A stretch of 64,000 nt of DNA from Branchinecta lynchi (taxonomy: Eukaryota > Arthropoda > Branchiopoda > Anostraca > Branchinectidae). The stretch is taken from contig JAKZAP010000144.1 in NCBI GenBank assembly GCA_023053575.1, forward strand, positions 35,666-99,665, in the 5' to 3' direction. This document shows positions 33,625 through 45,017 of this stretch, piece by piece. The position numbers and the translations under genes were made by a program. The stretch's first letter is position 1. Every line of letters starts with the position of its first letter. The notes under the pieces were generated by a model, which made no database searches, was not told the DNA's origin, and worked only from the letters and a program-made list of their open reading frames with translations.

Positions 33625-35028
33625 ATTCTGTCTGCCTTGACTGACTGACTTTATGTCTGTGTGTCTGACTGACTGTCTGTGTGTCTGTCTGTCTGGACTG
33701 ACTGAATTTGTGTCTGTCTGTCTTAACAGATTGATGGTCTGTCTTGACGGACTGTCTGTCTGTCTGTCTCGACTGACTGCCTGTCTGTCTGTCTCGACTG
33801 ACTGTATGCCTGTCTGTCGTCCTGACTGAATGTCTCTCGGTCTTGACTGACTCTCTATCTGTCTTGACTGACTGTCTGTCTGTCTTGACTGACTGTCTGT
33901 CTGTCTTGACTGACTGTCTGTCTGTCTTGACTGACTGTCTGTCTGTCTTGACTGACTGTCTGTCTATCTTGACTGACTGTCTGTCTGTCTTGACTGACTG
34001 TCTATCCGTCTGTCTGTCTTGACTGACTGACTGTATGTCTGTCTGTCTGTCTGTCTGTACTGACTGTCTATCTGTCTTGACTGACTTTCTATCTGTCTTG
34101 ACTGACTGTCTGTCTGTCTTGACTGACTGTCTGTCTGTCTTGACTGACTGTCTGTCTGTCTGTCTGTCTTGACTGAGTGACTGTATGTATGTCTGTGTGT
34201 CTGTCTGTCTGTTTGTCTCGACTGACTGTCTGTCGGTCTGCCTTGACTGACTTTCTGTTTGTCTTGACTGACTGTCTGTATGTCTTGACTGAATGTCTGT
34301 CTTTCTTGACTATCTGTCTGTCTGTCTTGACTGTCTGTCTGTCTGTCTTGAATGACTGACTTTCTGTCTGTGTGTCTGACTGACTGTCTGTCTGTCTGAC
34401 TGACTATGTGTCTGTCTTTCTGTCTGCCTTGACTGACTGACTTTATGTCTGTGTGTCTGACTGACTGTCTGTGTGTCTGTCTGACTGTCTGTCTGTCTGA
34501 CTGACTGTCTGTCCGTCTGTCTGTCTTGACTGACTGTATGTCTGTCTGTCTGGACTGACTGACTGTGTGTCAATCTGTCTTGACTGACTGTCTGTCTGTC
34601 TGATTGACTATGTGTCTGTCTTTCTGTCTGCCTTGACTGACTGACTTTATGTCTGTGTGTCTGACTGACTTTCTGTGTGTCTGACTGACTGTCTGTGTGT
34701 CTGACTGACTGTCTGTCTGTCTGTCTGTTTGTCTTGACTGACTGTATGTCTGTCTGTCTGTCCTGACTGATTGTCTGTCGGTCTTGACTGACTATCTGTC
34801 CGTCTGTCTGTCTGGACTGACTGAATGTGTGTCTGTCTGTCTTGACTGACTGTCTGTCTGTCTGTCTCGACTGACTGTATGCCTGTCTGTCGTCCTGACT
34901 GTATGTCTCTCGGTCTTGAATGACTCTCTGTCTGTCTTGACTTACTGTCTATCTGTCTTGACTGACTGTCTGTCTGTCTTGACTGACTGTCTGTCTGTCT
35001 TGACTGACTGTCTGTCTGCCTTGACTGA
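33625..35028 (-). repeat. 21-bp satellite upstream of cassette C
   Basis: Full-length version of the tract, including the 89-bp segment missing in unit A's tract. The mirrored tracts of E and F also carry this segment, so its absence upstream of B is best read as a deletion. Confidence 0.92.
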
Positions 35029-35035
35029 CCTATAA

Positions 35036-35392
35036 ATGTTGATTAATAATAAGCGATTACTTTATAAAAAGCAGTATGGAACTGGAATCGGTAGTGTATT
35101 CAAAAACATTGTTAATTCCCAGTTATTTCAGACGTCAGCAAAACAAATAAAAGATGGGGCTATGTCAATGTATAATAATATTATTAAACCGAGATTTGAG
35201 TTGTTGAAAAACAGAGCAATAGAATATGGGAAAGATCTGATCGATGTAAACAAGAAGGAACTCATTGATGTAATTGGAAACAAAAAATCGAAGAAGGATC
35301 TTATCGGTACAAATAAAAGGATTTTAAATCAAAGAAGTCAGGACTTGATCAAAACGTTAATGACTGGAAATGGATTAAAGATTCTGAAATAA
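35036..35392 (+). CDS. 118-aa basic protein, copy C
   Basis: Identical in protein sequence to copy B, at an offset of 7207 bp, with the same TATAAATG start and the same 30-bp gap to the capsid frame. Confidence 0.64.
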   Translation: MLINNKRLLYKKQYGTGIGSVFKNIVNSQLFQTSAKQIKDGAMSMYNNIIKPRFELLKNRAIEYGKDLIDVNKKELIDVIGNKKSKKDLIGTNKRILNQRSQDLIKTLMTGNGLKILK

Positions 35393-35422
35393 GTTTTATT
35401 TAATAATTTCTTTCTTATATAA

Positions 35423-36190
35423 ATGGCAGTAAATAAAGTTACCAGTCCGCAATGGAACATTTTTGATGAACCGCTTGTGGATGAAACAGTGGTTAAATAT
35501 GAATTTAAAGAAATTCGAGAAACAGATGTGAATGTATCTAATAAATCAGAGTTTGAATTCGTAACAAAGAAATTAGATTCTTGGTTTTATCCAAGTGAAA
35601 GTTATCTTGATGTCAGTGTCAGAATAGTAAACGAAGATGGGACTCCTAAAGCTGCAACCGATGTTGCTACTATAACGAATAATGGATTTAATTTATTCAG
35701 TACCGCTGAGCATGTAATAAACGATGAATCGGTTGAAAAAATTAATCATGTTGGTATTACAACTACCGTTACAAAGTTGATTGAATACTCTGATGATTAT
35801 TCTAGAAGTGCTGCAAGAAATCATTTCTGGTATAAAGATTATAATCAAGGGAAAGAAATCAATCCTGTAATTGCTTGGTTTACTGCAGGGGCTGGAACAG
35901 TCAGGTTGACCAATAATGATAATTATAATAAAGGATTTGAAAAAAGATACAACAGAACAAAGAGCAGTAAATTAGTAAATATGTATTTACCATTATCAGA
36001 ATTGTTTGGATTTTTGAAAGGAAACAAACGATTCTTCAGAGGTGCATCGCATAAAATATTTCTAAGAAGAAATGATGATAACAACATGATTATAAGAAAT
36101 GGAAATACTAATTTCAAAGTAGTCATCGAGTATTTATCCTGGAAGATCCCTATTGTAGCTCCTAGTATTGAAATGATGAGTAACTTATAA
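35423..36190 (+). CDS. Capsid-like protein, first half, copy C
   Basis: One residue differs from copy B: Ile76 is Lys (CCTATAGCT to CCTAAAGCT). The change is shared with copy D only, which links C and D by descent. The terminal TAA (36188-36190) is conserved. Confidence 0.7.
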   Translation: MAVNKVTSPQWNIFDEPLVDETVVKYEFKEIRETDVNVSNKSEFEFVTKKLDSWFYPSESYLDVSVRIVNEDGTPKAATDVATITNNGFNLFSTAEHVINDESVEKINHVGITTTVTKLIEYSDDYSRSAARNHFWYKDYNQGKEINPVIAWFTAGAGTVRLTNNDNYNKGFEKRYNRTKSSKLVNMYLPLSELFGFLKGNKRFFRGASHKIFLRRNDDNNMIIRNGNTNFKVVIEYLSWKIPIVAPSIEMMSNL

Positions 36191-36760
36191 AAGGGATTGG
36201 CAAAGGACAGAAAGAATAATCTGATGTGGGAAGCATGTAATACTTATAAAAGCGATGTTAGTCAGAATAAGGAACACACTTGGAAAGTTATATCTGAGAG
36301 AAACAATCCAACAAAAGTAGTTGTGATGCTACAGAAAAATGAAAAGCATAACAATCAATTAATGAATAATATGGTGTTTGATCATATGAATTTAACAGAC
36401 ATAGAACTTAGAATTAATGGGGATAAATATCCCGAAGAACCACTTAAATGTGATTTTAGCGATGATAAATGTAAATACTCAAATCTTTACAATAGGTTCA
36501 TACATTTGGGTTATAAACAATTAGCATTTGATACTGGTAGTGTTGTTAGTATAGAAGAATTTAAAGAAGTATATCCACTATTCTGTTTCGATGTTTCCAA
36601 ACACGAGTCAAATATTTATAATGGAACAACTGCTGATATTGAAATAAGTTTAACGTTGAAAGATAATCAACCCGTACCATATAATGTTTACTGTGTTATA
36701 TATTATGAAAGAAAAGCTACATTAGATATTATCAATAAAAATATGTATGTGAGTTTGTGA
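36191..36760 (+). CDS. Capsid-like protein, second half, copy C (in-frame after TAA)
   Basis: Protein sequence identical to copy B. The first ATG is at 36224; stop TGA at 36758-36760. Confidence 0.68.
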   Translation, partial: KGLAKDRKNNLMWEACNTYKSDVSQNKEHTWKVISERNNPTKVVVMLQKNEKHNNQLMNNMVFDHMNLTDIELRINGDKYPEEPLKCDFSDDKCKYSNLYNRFIHLGYKQLAFDTGSVVSIEEFKEVYPLFCFDVSKHESNIYNGTTADIEISLTLKDNQPVPYNVYCVIYYERKATLDIINKNMYVSL

Positions 36761-36797
36761 GTCTGGATTTTTTTTTAATAAAATCATCCACTAATAA

Positions 36798-37106
36798 ATG
36801 GAGTCCACAAAGGAAGTCTTGAATACAATCAGAATGAATAAATACAATGAGACAATCAGGAAAGAAGAACTAGTTCTAGGATTGAAATATACTATTGTTA
36901 AAATGAGAATTGCTAAGACAAAATATGGTGATAAGTTGGTTGTAGTTATTAATCATAATGACAAACCCTGTGATTTGTTTATAACTCAGAAATATAATGC
37001 CATTGCTAACGAATTACTTTTAAAGAAAAATCTGGTTTTGCAGCCTATTGTACGCGAAAACAAGAACAAAGAAACATATGTGGATTTAGAACTGTTTACT
37101 CAGTAA
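36798..37106 (+). CDS. 102-aa Lys-rich protein, copy C
   Basis: Identical in protein sequence to copy B, with the same 37-bp gap after the capsid frame. The AT-rich 3' flank continues to about 37350. Confidence 0.6.
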   Translation: MESTKEVLNTIRMNKYNETIRKEELVLGLKYTIVKMRIAKTKYGDKLVVVINHNDKPCDLFITQKYNAIANELLLKKNLVLQPIVRENKNKETYVDLELFTQ

Positions 37107-37350
37107 TATTTGAATAAAAAATGAAAAATGTAAAAAAAAAGAAGTAGTAGTATATTATAGTATTTTATATGTAGTAAAGGGTAATATTCTCATTTCTTGT
37201 ATCCTTTATTTTAGAAGTAAGAAAATAAAAATGTTCTTAAAAAGGGGGATAATTTGGTAAAAAGGATGTTAAAATTTAAGAAATTGATGTTAAAATGGGG
37301 TTTTGAAATTGGGGGGAGGGTGGAGTGGGAGCGGCGATCTTATACTACTG

Positions 37351-40300
37351 ACCATGCAGTGGCCGCTGCATGAAAACGAGATGAAATGGGGTCGCAGACC
37401 ATGCAGTGGCTGCTGCATGAAAAGGAAATTGGACAAAGGTTGTAATCATTCAGCCGTCACTGCAAGGAAACGAACACAGATGGGGTCGCTGATCTTGCAC
37501 TGTCAGCTGCATGAAAAGGAAATTCAGCAAATTGTGTAATCATGTAGCCCTCACTGCATGGAAACGAACTCAGATGGGGTCGCTGATCTTGCAGTGGCAT
37601 CTGCATGAAAACAGAATCAAATTGGGTCGCTGATCACGCAGCGGTCACTGCATGGAAACGAAATCAAATGTGGTCGCTGATCACGCAGCGGTCACTGCAT
37701 GGAAACGAAATCAAATGTGGTCGCTGATCATGCAGTGGCCGCTGCAGGAAAACGAAAACAAATTGGGTCGCTGATCATGCAGCGGCCACTGCATGAAAAC
37801 GAACTCATGCAGCGTTTACAAGTACAGGAAAACTTGAACAGAATCCGGTCTTGGTGACAAGATTATGTTTACACGCAGAGGGAAAAAAAATAATTCTTCA
37901 AACCAGAAAATCTGAGATATATAAATTCACTATCCATTAAAAAAATATTTTTAGAGCATTTATGACATCAGTACTGATGATTGCTGCTCTCAAAAGCTAG
38001 CTAGCCTTTTTTTGTACTTTTTACCAGCGCCGCCGTGAAGATTCCTTTCAAGTGGGCCGGAATTCGTTTCATCATGAAAGGATTCCCGTCCCGCTAGACT
38101 TTTTTTCTACTCGTCTTCACGAACGGAATCCTTTCGAGTCGACCAGAATTCCTTTCTACTCGACGGGATTTCTTGTCCGCGTAAACGCTACTTCAAATGG
38201 GGTCGCTGATTATCCTGTGGCCGCTGCATGAAAACGTAATTGGACAAAGGTCGTAATCATGCAGCCGCCACTGCATGGAAACGAACTAAGATGGGGTCAC
38301 TGATCCTGCTGTGGCTGCCGCATGAAAACATACTCAAATGGTGTTGCTGGTCATGCAGTGGCCGCTGCATGAAATTGAAATGAAATGGGGTCGCTGACCA
38401 TGCAGTGGCCACTGCATGAAAAGGAAATTGGACAAAGGTTGTAATCATGCAGCCGTCACTGCATGGAGACGAACTCAGATGGGGTCGCTGATCTTGCAGT
38501 GCCCGCTGCATGAAAACGAACTCAAATGGGGTCGCTGATCATGTAGTGGCCGCTGCATGAACACATACTCAAATGAAGTGGCTGATCATGCAGTGGCCGC
38601 TGCATGAAAACGAAATCAAATTGGGTCGCTGACCATGCAGTGGCCTCGACATGAAAAGGAAATTGGACAAAGGTTGTAATCATGCAGCCGTCACTGCATG
38701 GAGTCGAACTCAGAGGCCACTGCATGGAAACGAAATCAAATGGGGTTGCTGATTATGCAATGGCCGCTGCATGAAAACAAAATCAAATGGGGTCGCTGAT
38801 CATGCAGCGGCCACTGCATGGAAACAAAATCAAATGAAATCGCTGATGAGGTCATGGGGTCACATGAAAACAAAATTGGAAAAAGGTCGTAATCATGCAG
38901 TGGCCATTGCATGGAATCGAAATAAAATGGGGTCGCTGATCATGCAGTAGCCGCTGCAAGAAAATGAAATCAAATGGGGACGCTAATCATGTAGTGACCG
39001 CCTCCTGAAAAGGAAATTCGACAAAGTTCGTAATCATGTAGCCATCACTGCAGGGAAACGAACTCAGATGGCGACGCTTATCTTGCAGTGTCAGCTGCAT
39101 GAAAGCGAAATTGACAAAGGTCGTAATCATGGAGCCACCGCTGCATGGAATCAAATGGGGTCGCTGGTCATGCAATGATTGCATGAAAACAAAATCAAAT
39201 GGGGTCACTGATCATGCAGCGGCCACTGCATGGAAACAAAATCAAATGAAGTCGCTGATGGGGTCATGGGGTCGCATGAAAACAAAATTGGAAAAAGGTC
39301 GTAATCATGCAGCGGCCATGAAAACGAAATCATTTCGGGTCGCTTATCACGCAGCGGTCACTGCATGGGAACGAAATCAAATGTGGTCGCTGATCATGCA
39401 GTGGCCGCTGCATGAAAACGAAATCAAATTGGGTAGCTGATCATGCAGCGGCCACTGAATGGAAACAAAATCAAATGAAGTCGCTGATGGGGTTTTGGGG
39501 TCGCATGAAAACAAAATTGGAAAAAGGTCGTAATCATGCAGCCGCCATTGCATGGGATCGAAATAAAATGGGGTCGCTGATCATGCTCAGCGACACAAGA
39601 TCAGCGACTCGCTGATCATGTAGTGGCCGCTGCATGAAAAGGAAATTTGACAAAGGTCGTAATCATGCATCCGCCACTGCATGGAAACGAACTCAGATGG
39701 GGTCGCTGGTCATGCAGTGGCTGCCGCACGAAAACGAAATCAAATGGGGTCGCTGATCATGTAGTGGCCGCTGCATGAAAAGGAAATCCGACAAATTTCG
39801 TAATCATGTAGCCGTCACTGCATGAAAACGAACTTGGATGGGGTCGCTGATCTTGCAGTGTCAGCTGCAGGATAGGTCAACTTTTGAACTAAGACATGCA
39901 GCTGCCACTGCAAGATCAGCGACCCCATCTGAGTTCGTTTCCATGCAGTGACGGTTACATGATCAGCGACATAATTTTTGGTGAACCGTTAGCTGAAAAA
40001 AAAAAAAATTGTGGTTAACTGTTAGCTGACCTTTTTGCTCAACTGTTAACTGACCTTTTTGGTCAACTGTTAGCTCTCCTTTTTGGTGAACTGTTAACTG
40101 TCGTTGATCTTGCGACTTTATTTAAAAAAAAAAAAATTTTGTTCAGTCAACAAACAAAACATTATTTTCCAATTTTTTTTATAACTTGCTAAATCGTTGC
40201 CCTTTCGTCATTTTCCCCACCCATTTTCACTTTACTTAAAAGACATGCATGAAAACATACTCAAATGAAGTGGCTGATCATGCAGTGGCCGTTGCATGAA

Positions 40301-41218
40301 AACGAAATCAAATTGGGTCACTGACCATGCAGTGGCCTCGACATGAAAAGGAAATTGGACAAAGGTTGTAATCATGCAGCAGTCACTGCATGGAGACGAA
40401 CACAGATGGGGTCGCTGATCTTGCAGTGGAAGCTGCATGAAGAAGAAATTGGACAAAGTTCGTGATGATGCAACCGCCACTGCATGGAAATGAACTCAAA
40501 TGGGGTCGGTGATCCTGCAGTGGCTGCTGCATGAAAACATACTCAAATGGTGTTGCTGATCATGCAGTGGCCTCTGCATGAAAATGAAATGAAATGGGGT
40601 CGCTGACCATGCAGTAGCCGCTGCATGAAAAGGAAATTGGGCAAAGGTTGTAATCATGCAGCCGTCACTGCATGGAGACGAACTCAGATGGGGTCGCTGA
40701 TGTTGCAGTGGCAGCTGCATGAAAACGAAATCAAATGGGGTCGCTGATCATGCAGCGGCCACTGCATGGAAACGAAATCAAATGGGGTTGCTGATCTTGC
40801 AATGGCCGCTGCATGAAAACAAAATCAAATGTTGTCGCTGATCATGCCGCGGCCACTGCATGGAAACAAAATCAAATGAAATCGCTGATGAGGTCATCGG
40901 GTCACATGAAAACAAAATTGGAAAAAGGTCGTAATCATGCAGCGGCCATTGCAAGGAATCGAAATAAAATGGGGTCGCTGATCATGCAGTGGCCGCTGCA
41001 AGAAAACGGAATCAAATGGGGACGCTAATCATGTAGTGACCGCCTCCTAAAAAGGAAATTCGACAAAGTTCGTAATCATGTTGCCATCACTGCAGGTGAT
41101 GAGGTCATCGGGTCACATGAAAACAAAATGGGAAAAAGGTCGAAATCATGCAGCGGCCATTGCAAGGAATCGAAATAAAATTTGGACGCTAAACATGTAG
41201 TGACCGCCTCATGAAAAG
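37351..41218 (+). repeat. 47-bp satellite with 24-bp spacer, unit C
   Basis: Equivalent to 30144-33624 with one addition: a 385-bp element at 37808-38192. The 24-bp minisatellite and spacer lie at 39970-40245. Confidence 0.92.
37808..38192. mobile_element. 385-bp MITE-like insertion with 3-bp target duplication
   Basis: Absent from the equivalent position in unit B, where GAACTCAAATGG is continuous. Here the element is flanked by TCA on both sides (37805-37807 and 38193-38195). The ends are short inverted repeats, TGCAGCGTTTAC and GTAAACGCTACT, matching at 10 of 12 positions. The interior has no coding capacity and contains imperfect palindromes around GGATTCCCGTC and GAATTCCTTTC. The length plus target duplication (388 bp) exactly accounts for the longer spacing of C to D (7595) compared with B to C (7207). 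A 3-bp duplication would fit PIF/Harbinger-like elements, but TCA is not their usual target, so the superfamily is open. Confidence 0.85.
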
Positions 41219-42623
41219 GATTCTGTCTGCCTTGACTGACTGACTTTATGTCTGTGTGTCTGACTGACTGTCTGTGTGTCTGTCTGTCTGGACTGACTGA
41301 ATTTGTGTCTGTCTGTCTTAACAGACTGATGGTCTGTCTTGACGGACTGTCTGTCTGTCTGTCTCGACTGACTGCCTGTCTGTCTGTCTCGACTGACTGT
41401 ATGCCTGTCTGTCGTCCTGACTGAATGTCTCTCGGTCTTGACTGACTCTCTATCTGTCTTGACTGACTGTCTGTCTGTCTTGACTGACTGTCTGTCTGTC
41501 TTGACTGACTGTCTGTCTGTCTTGACTGACTGTCTGTCTGTCTTGACTGACTGTCTGTCTATCTTGACTGACTGTCTGTCTGTCTTGACTGACTGTCTAT
41601 CCGTCTGTCTGTCTTGACTGACTGACTGTATGTCTGTCTGTCTGTCTGTCTGTACTGACTGTCTATCTGTCTTGACTGACTTTCTATCTGTCTTGACTGA
41701 CTGTCTGTCTGTCTTGACTGACTGTCTGTCTGTCTTGACTGACTGTCTGTCTGTCTGTCTGTCTTGACTGAGTGACTGTATGTATGTCTGTGTGTCTGTC
41801 TGTCTGTTTGTCTCGACTGACTGTCTGTCGGTCTGCCTTGACTGACTTTCTGTTTGTCTTGACTGACTGTCTGTATGTCTTGACTGAATGTCTGTCTTTC
41901 TTGACTATCTGTCTGTCTGTCTTGACTGTCTGTCTGTCTGTCTTGAATGACTGACTTTCTGTCTGTGTGTCTGACTGACTGTCTGTCTGTCTGACTGACT
42001 ATGTGTCTGTCTTTCTGTCTGCCTTGACTGACTGACTTTATGTCTGTGTGTCTGACTGACTGTCTGTGTGTCTGTCTGACTGTCTGTCTGTCTGACTGAC
42101 TGTCTGTCCGTCTGTCTGTCTTGACTGACTGTATGTCTGTCTGTCTGGACTGACTGACTGTGTGTCAATCTGTCTTGACTGACTGTCTGTCTGTCTGATT
42201 GACTATGTGTCTGTCTTTCTGTCTGCCTTGACTGACTGACTTTATGTCTGTGTGTCTGACTGACTTTCTGTGTGTCTGACTGACTGTCTGTGTGTCTGAC
42301 TGACTGTCTGTCTGTCTGTCTGTTTGTCTTGACTGACTGTATGTCTGTCTGTCTGTCCTGACTGATTGTCTGTCGGTCTTGACTGACTATCTGTCCGTCT
42401 GTCTGTCTGGACTGACTGAATGTGTGTCTGTCTGTCTTGACTGACTGTCTGTCTGTCTGTCTCGACTGACTGTATGCCTGTCTGTCGTCCTGACTGTATG
42501 TCTCTCGGTCTTGAATGACTCTCTGTCTGTCTTGACTTACTGTCTATCTGTCTTGACTGACTGTCTGTCTGTCTTGACTGACTGTCTGTCTGTCTTGACT
42601 GACTGTCTGTCTGCCTTGACTGA
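41219..42623 (-). repeat. 21-bp satellite upstream of cassette D
   Basis: Same length and variant order as the tract at 33625-35028 (offset 7595 bp). Confidence 0.92.
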
Positions 42624-42630
42624 CCTATAA

Positions 42631-42987
42631 ATGTTGATTAATAATAAGCGATTACTTTATAAAAAGCAGTATGGAACTGGAATCGGTAGTGTATTCAAAA
42701 ACATTGTTAATTCCCAGTTATTTCAGACGTCAGCAAAACAAATAAAAGATGGGGCTATGTCAATGTATAATAATATTATTAAACCGAGATTTGAGTTGTT
42801 GAAAAACAGAGCAATAGAATATGGGAAAGATCTGATCGATGTAAACAAGAAGGAACTCATTGATGTAATTGGAAACAAAAAATCGAAGAAGGATCTTATC
42901 GGTACAAATAAAAGGATTTTAAATCAAAGAAGTCAGGACTTGATCAAAACGTTAATGACTGGAAATGGATTAAAGATTCTGAAATAA
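42631..42987 (+). CDS. 118-aa basic protein, copy D
   Basis: Identical in protein sequence to copies B and C. Confidence 0.64.
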   Translation: MLINNKRLLYKKQYGTGIGSVFKNIVNSQLFQTSAKQIKDGAMSMYNNIIKPRFELLKNRAIEYGKDLIDVNKKELIDVIGNKKSKKDLIGTNKRILNQRSQDLIKTLMTGNGLKILK

Positions 42988-43017
42988 GTTTTATTTAATA
43001 ATTTCTTTCTTATATAA

Positions 43018-43785
43018 ATGGCAGTAAATAAAGTTACCAGTCCGCAATGGAACATTTTTGATGAACCGCTTGTGGATGAAACAGTGGTTAAATATGAATT
43101 TAAAGAAATTCGAGAAACAGATGTGAATGTATCTAATAAATCAGAGTTTGAATTCGTAACAAAGAAATTAGATTCTTGGTTTTATCCAAGTGAAAGTTAT
43201 CTTGATGTCAGTGTCAGAATAGTAAACGAAGATGGGACTCCTAAAGCTGCAACCGATGTTGCTACTATAACGAATAATGGATTTAATTTATTCAGTACCG
43301 CTGAGCATGTAATAAACGATGAATCGGTTGAAAAATTTAATCATGTTGGTATTACAACTACCGTTACAAAGTTGATTGAATACTCTGATGATTATTCTAG
43401 AAGTGCTGCAAGAAATCATTTCTGGTATAAAGATTATAATCAAGGGAAAGAAATCAATCCTGTAATTGCTTGGTTTACTGCAGGGGCTGGAACAGTCAGG
43501 TTGACCAATAATGATAATTATAATAAAGGATTTGAAAAAAGATACAACAGAACAAAGAGCAGTAAATTAGTAAATATGTATTTACCATTATCAGAATTGT
43601 TTGGATTTTTGAAAGGAAACAAACGATTCTTCAGAGGTGCATCGCATAAAATATTTCTAAGAAGAAATGATGATAACAACATGATTATAAGAAATGGAAA
43701 TACTAATTTCAAAGTAGTCATCGAGTATTTATCCTGGAAGATCCCTATTGTAGCTCCTAGTATTGAAATGATGAGTAACTTATAA
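43018..43785 (+). CDS. Capsid-like protein, first half, copy D
   Basis: Carries Lys76 as in copy C and, uniquely, Phe107 in place of Ile107 (AAAATTAAT to AAATTTAAT). The TAA end (43783-43785) is conserved. C and D are therefore the closest pair. Confidence 0.7.
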   Translation: MAVNKVTSPQWNIFDEPLVDETVVKYEFKEIRETDVNVSNKSEFEFVTKKLDSWFYPSESYLDVSVRIVNEDGTPKAATDVATITNNGFNLFSTAEHVINDESVEKFNHVGITTTVTKLIEYSDDYSRSAARNHFWYKDYNQGKEINPVIAWFTAGAGTVRLTNNDNYNKGFEKRYNRTKSSKLVNMYLPLSELFGFLKGNKRFFRGASHKIFLRRNDDNNMIIRNGNTNFKVVIEYLSWKIPIVAPSIEMMSNL

Positions 43786-44355
43786 AAGGGATTGGCAAAG
43801 GACAGAAAGAATAATCTGATGTGGGAAGCATGTAATACTTATAAAAGCGATGTTAGTCAGAATAAGGAACACACTTGGAAAGTTATATCTGAGAGAAACA
43901 ATCCAACAAAAGTAGTTGTGATGCTACAGAAAAATGAAAAGCATAACAATCAATTAATGAATAATATGGTGTTTGATCATATGAATTTAACAGACATAGA
44001 ACTTAGAATTAATGGGGATAAATATCCCGAAGAACCACTTAAATGTGATTTTAGCGATGATAAATGTAAATACTCAAATCTTTACAATAGGTTCATACAT
44101 TTGGGTTATAAACAATTAGCATTTGATACTGGTAGTGTTGTTAGTATAGAAGAATTTAAAGAAGTATATCCACTATTCTGTTTCGATGTTTCCAAACACG
44201 AGTCAAATATTTATAATGGAACAACTGCTGATATTGAAATAAGTTTAACGTTGAAAGATAATCAACCCGTACCATATAATGTTTACTGTGTTATATATTA
44301 TGAAAGAAAAGCTACATTAGATATTATCAATAAAAATATGTATGTGAGTTTGTGA
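43786..44355 (+). CDS. Capsid-like protein, second half, copy D (in-frame after TAA)
   Basis: Identical in protein sequence to copy B; first ATG at 43819. Confidence 0.68.
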   Translation, partial: KGLAKDRKNNLMWEACNTYKSDVSQNKEHTWKVISERNNPTKVVVMLQKNEKHNNQLMNNMVFDHMNLTDIELRINGDKYPEEPLKCDFSDDKCKYSNLYNRFIHLGYKQLAFDTGSVVSIEEFKEVYPLFCFDVSKHESNIYNGTTADIEISLTLKDNQPVPYNVYCVIYYERKATLDIINKNMYVSL

Positions 44356-44392
44356 GTCTGGATTTTTTTTTAATAAAATCATCCACTAATAA

Positions 44393-44701
44393 ATGGAGTC
44401 CACAAAGGAAGTCTTGAATACAATCAGAATGAATAAATACAATGAGACAATCAGGAAAGAAGAACTAGTTCTAGGATTGAAATATACTATTGTTAAAATG
44501 AGAATTGCTAAGACAAAATATGGTGATAAGTTGGTTGTAGTTATTAATCATAATGACAAACCCTGTGATTTGTTTATAACTCAGAAATATAATGCCATTG
44601 CTAACGAATTACTTTTAAAGAAAAATCTGGTTTTGCAGCCTATTGTACGCGAAAACAAGAACAAAGAAACATATGTGGATTTAGAACTGTTTACTCAGTA
44701 A
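44393..44701 (+). CDS. 102-aa Lys-rich protein, copy D
   Basis: Identical in protein sequence to copies B, C, E and F. The AT-rich 3' flank follows (44702-44945), then only about 70 bp of 47-bp satellite before the strand switch at 45018. Confidence 0.6.
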   Translation: MESTKEVLNTIRMNKYNETIRKEELVLGLKYTIVKMRIAKTKYGDKLVVVINHNDKPCDLFITQKYNAIANELLLKKNLVLQPIVRENKNKETYVDLELFTQ

Positions 44702-45017
44702 TATTTGAATAAAAAATGAAAAATGTAAAAAAAAAGAAGTAGTAGTATATTATAGTATTTTATATGTAGTAAAGGGTAATATTCTCATTTCTTGTATCCT
44801 TTATTTTAGAAGTAAGAAAATAAAAATGTTCTTAAAAAGGGGGATAATTTGGTAAAAAGGATGTTAAAATTTAAGAAATTGATGTTAAAATGGGGTTTTG
44901 AAATTGGGGGGAGGGTGGAGTGGGAGCGGCGATCTTATACTACTGACCATGCAGTGGCCGCTGCATGAAAACGAGATGAAATGGGGTCGCTGACCATGCA
45001 GTGGCTGCTGCATGAAA

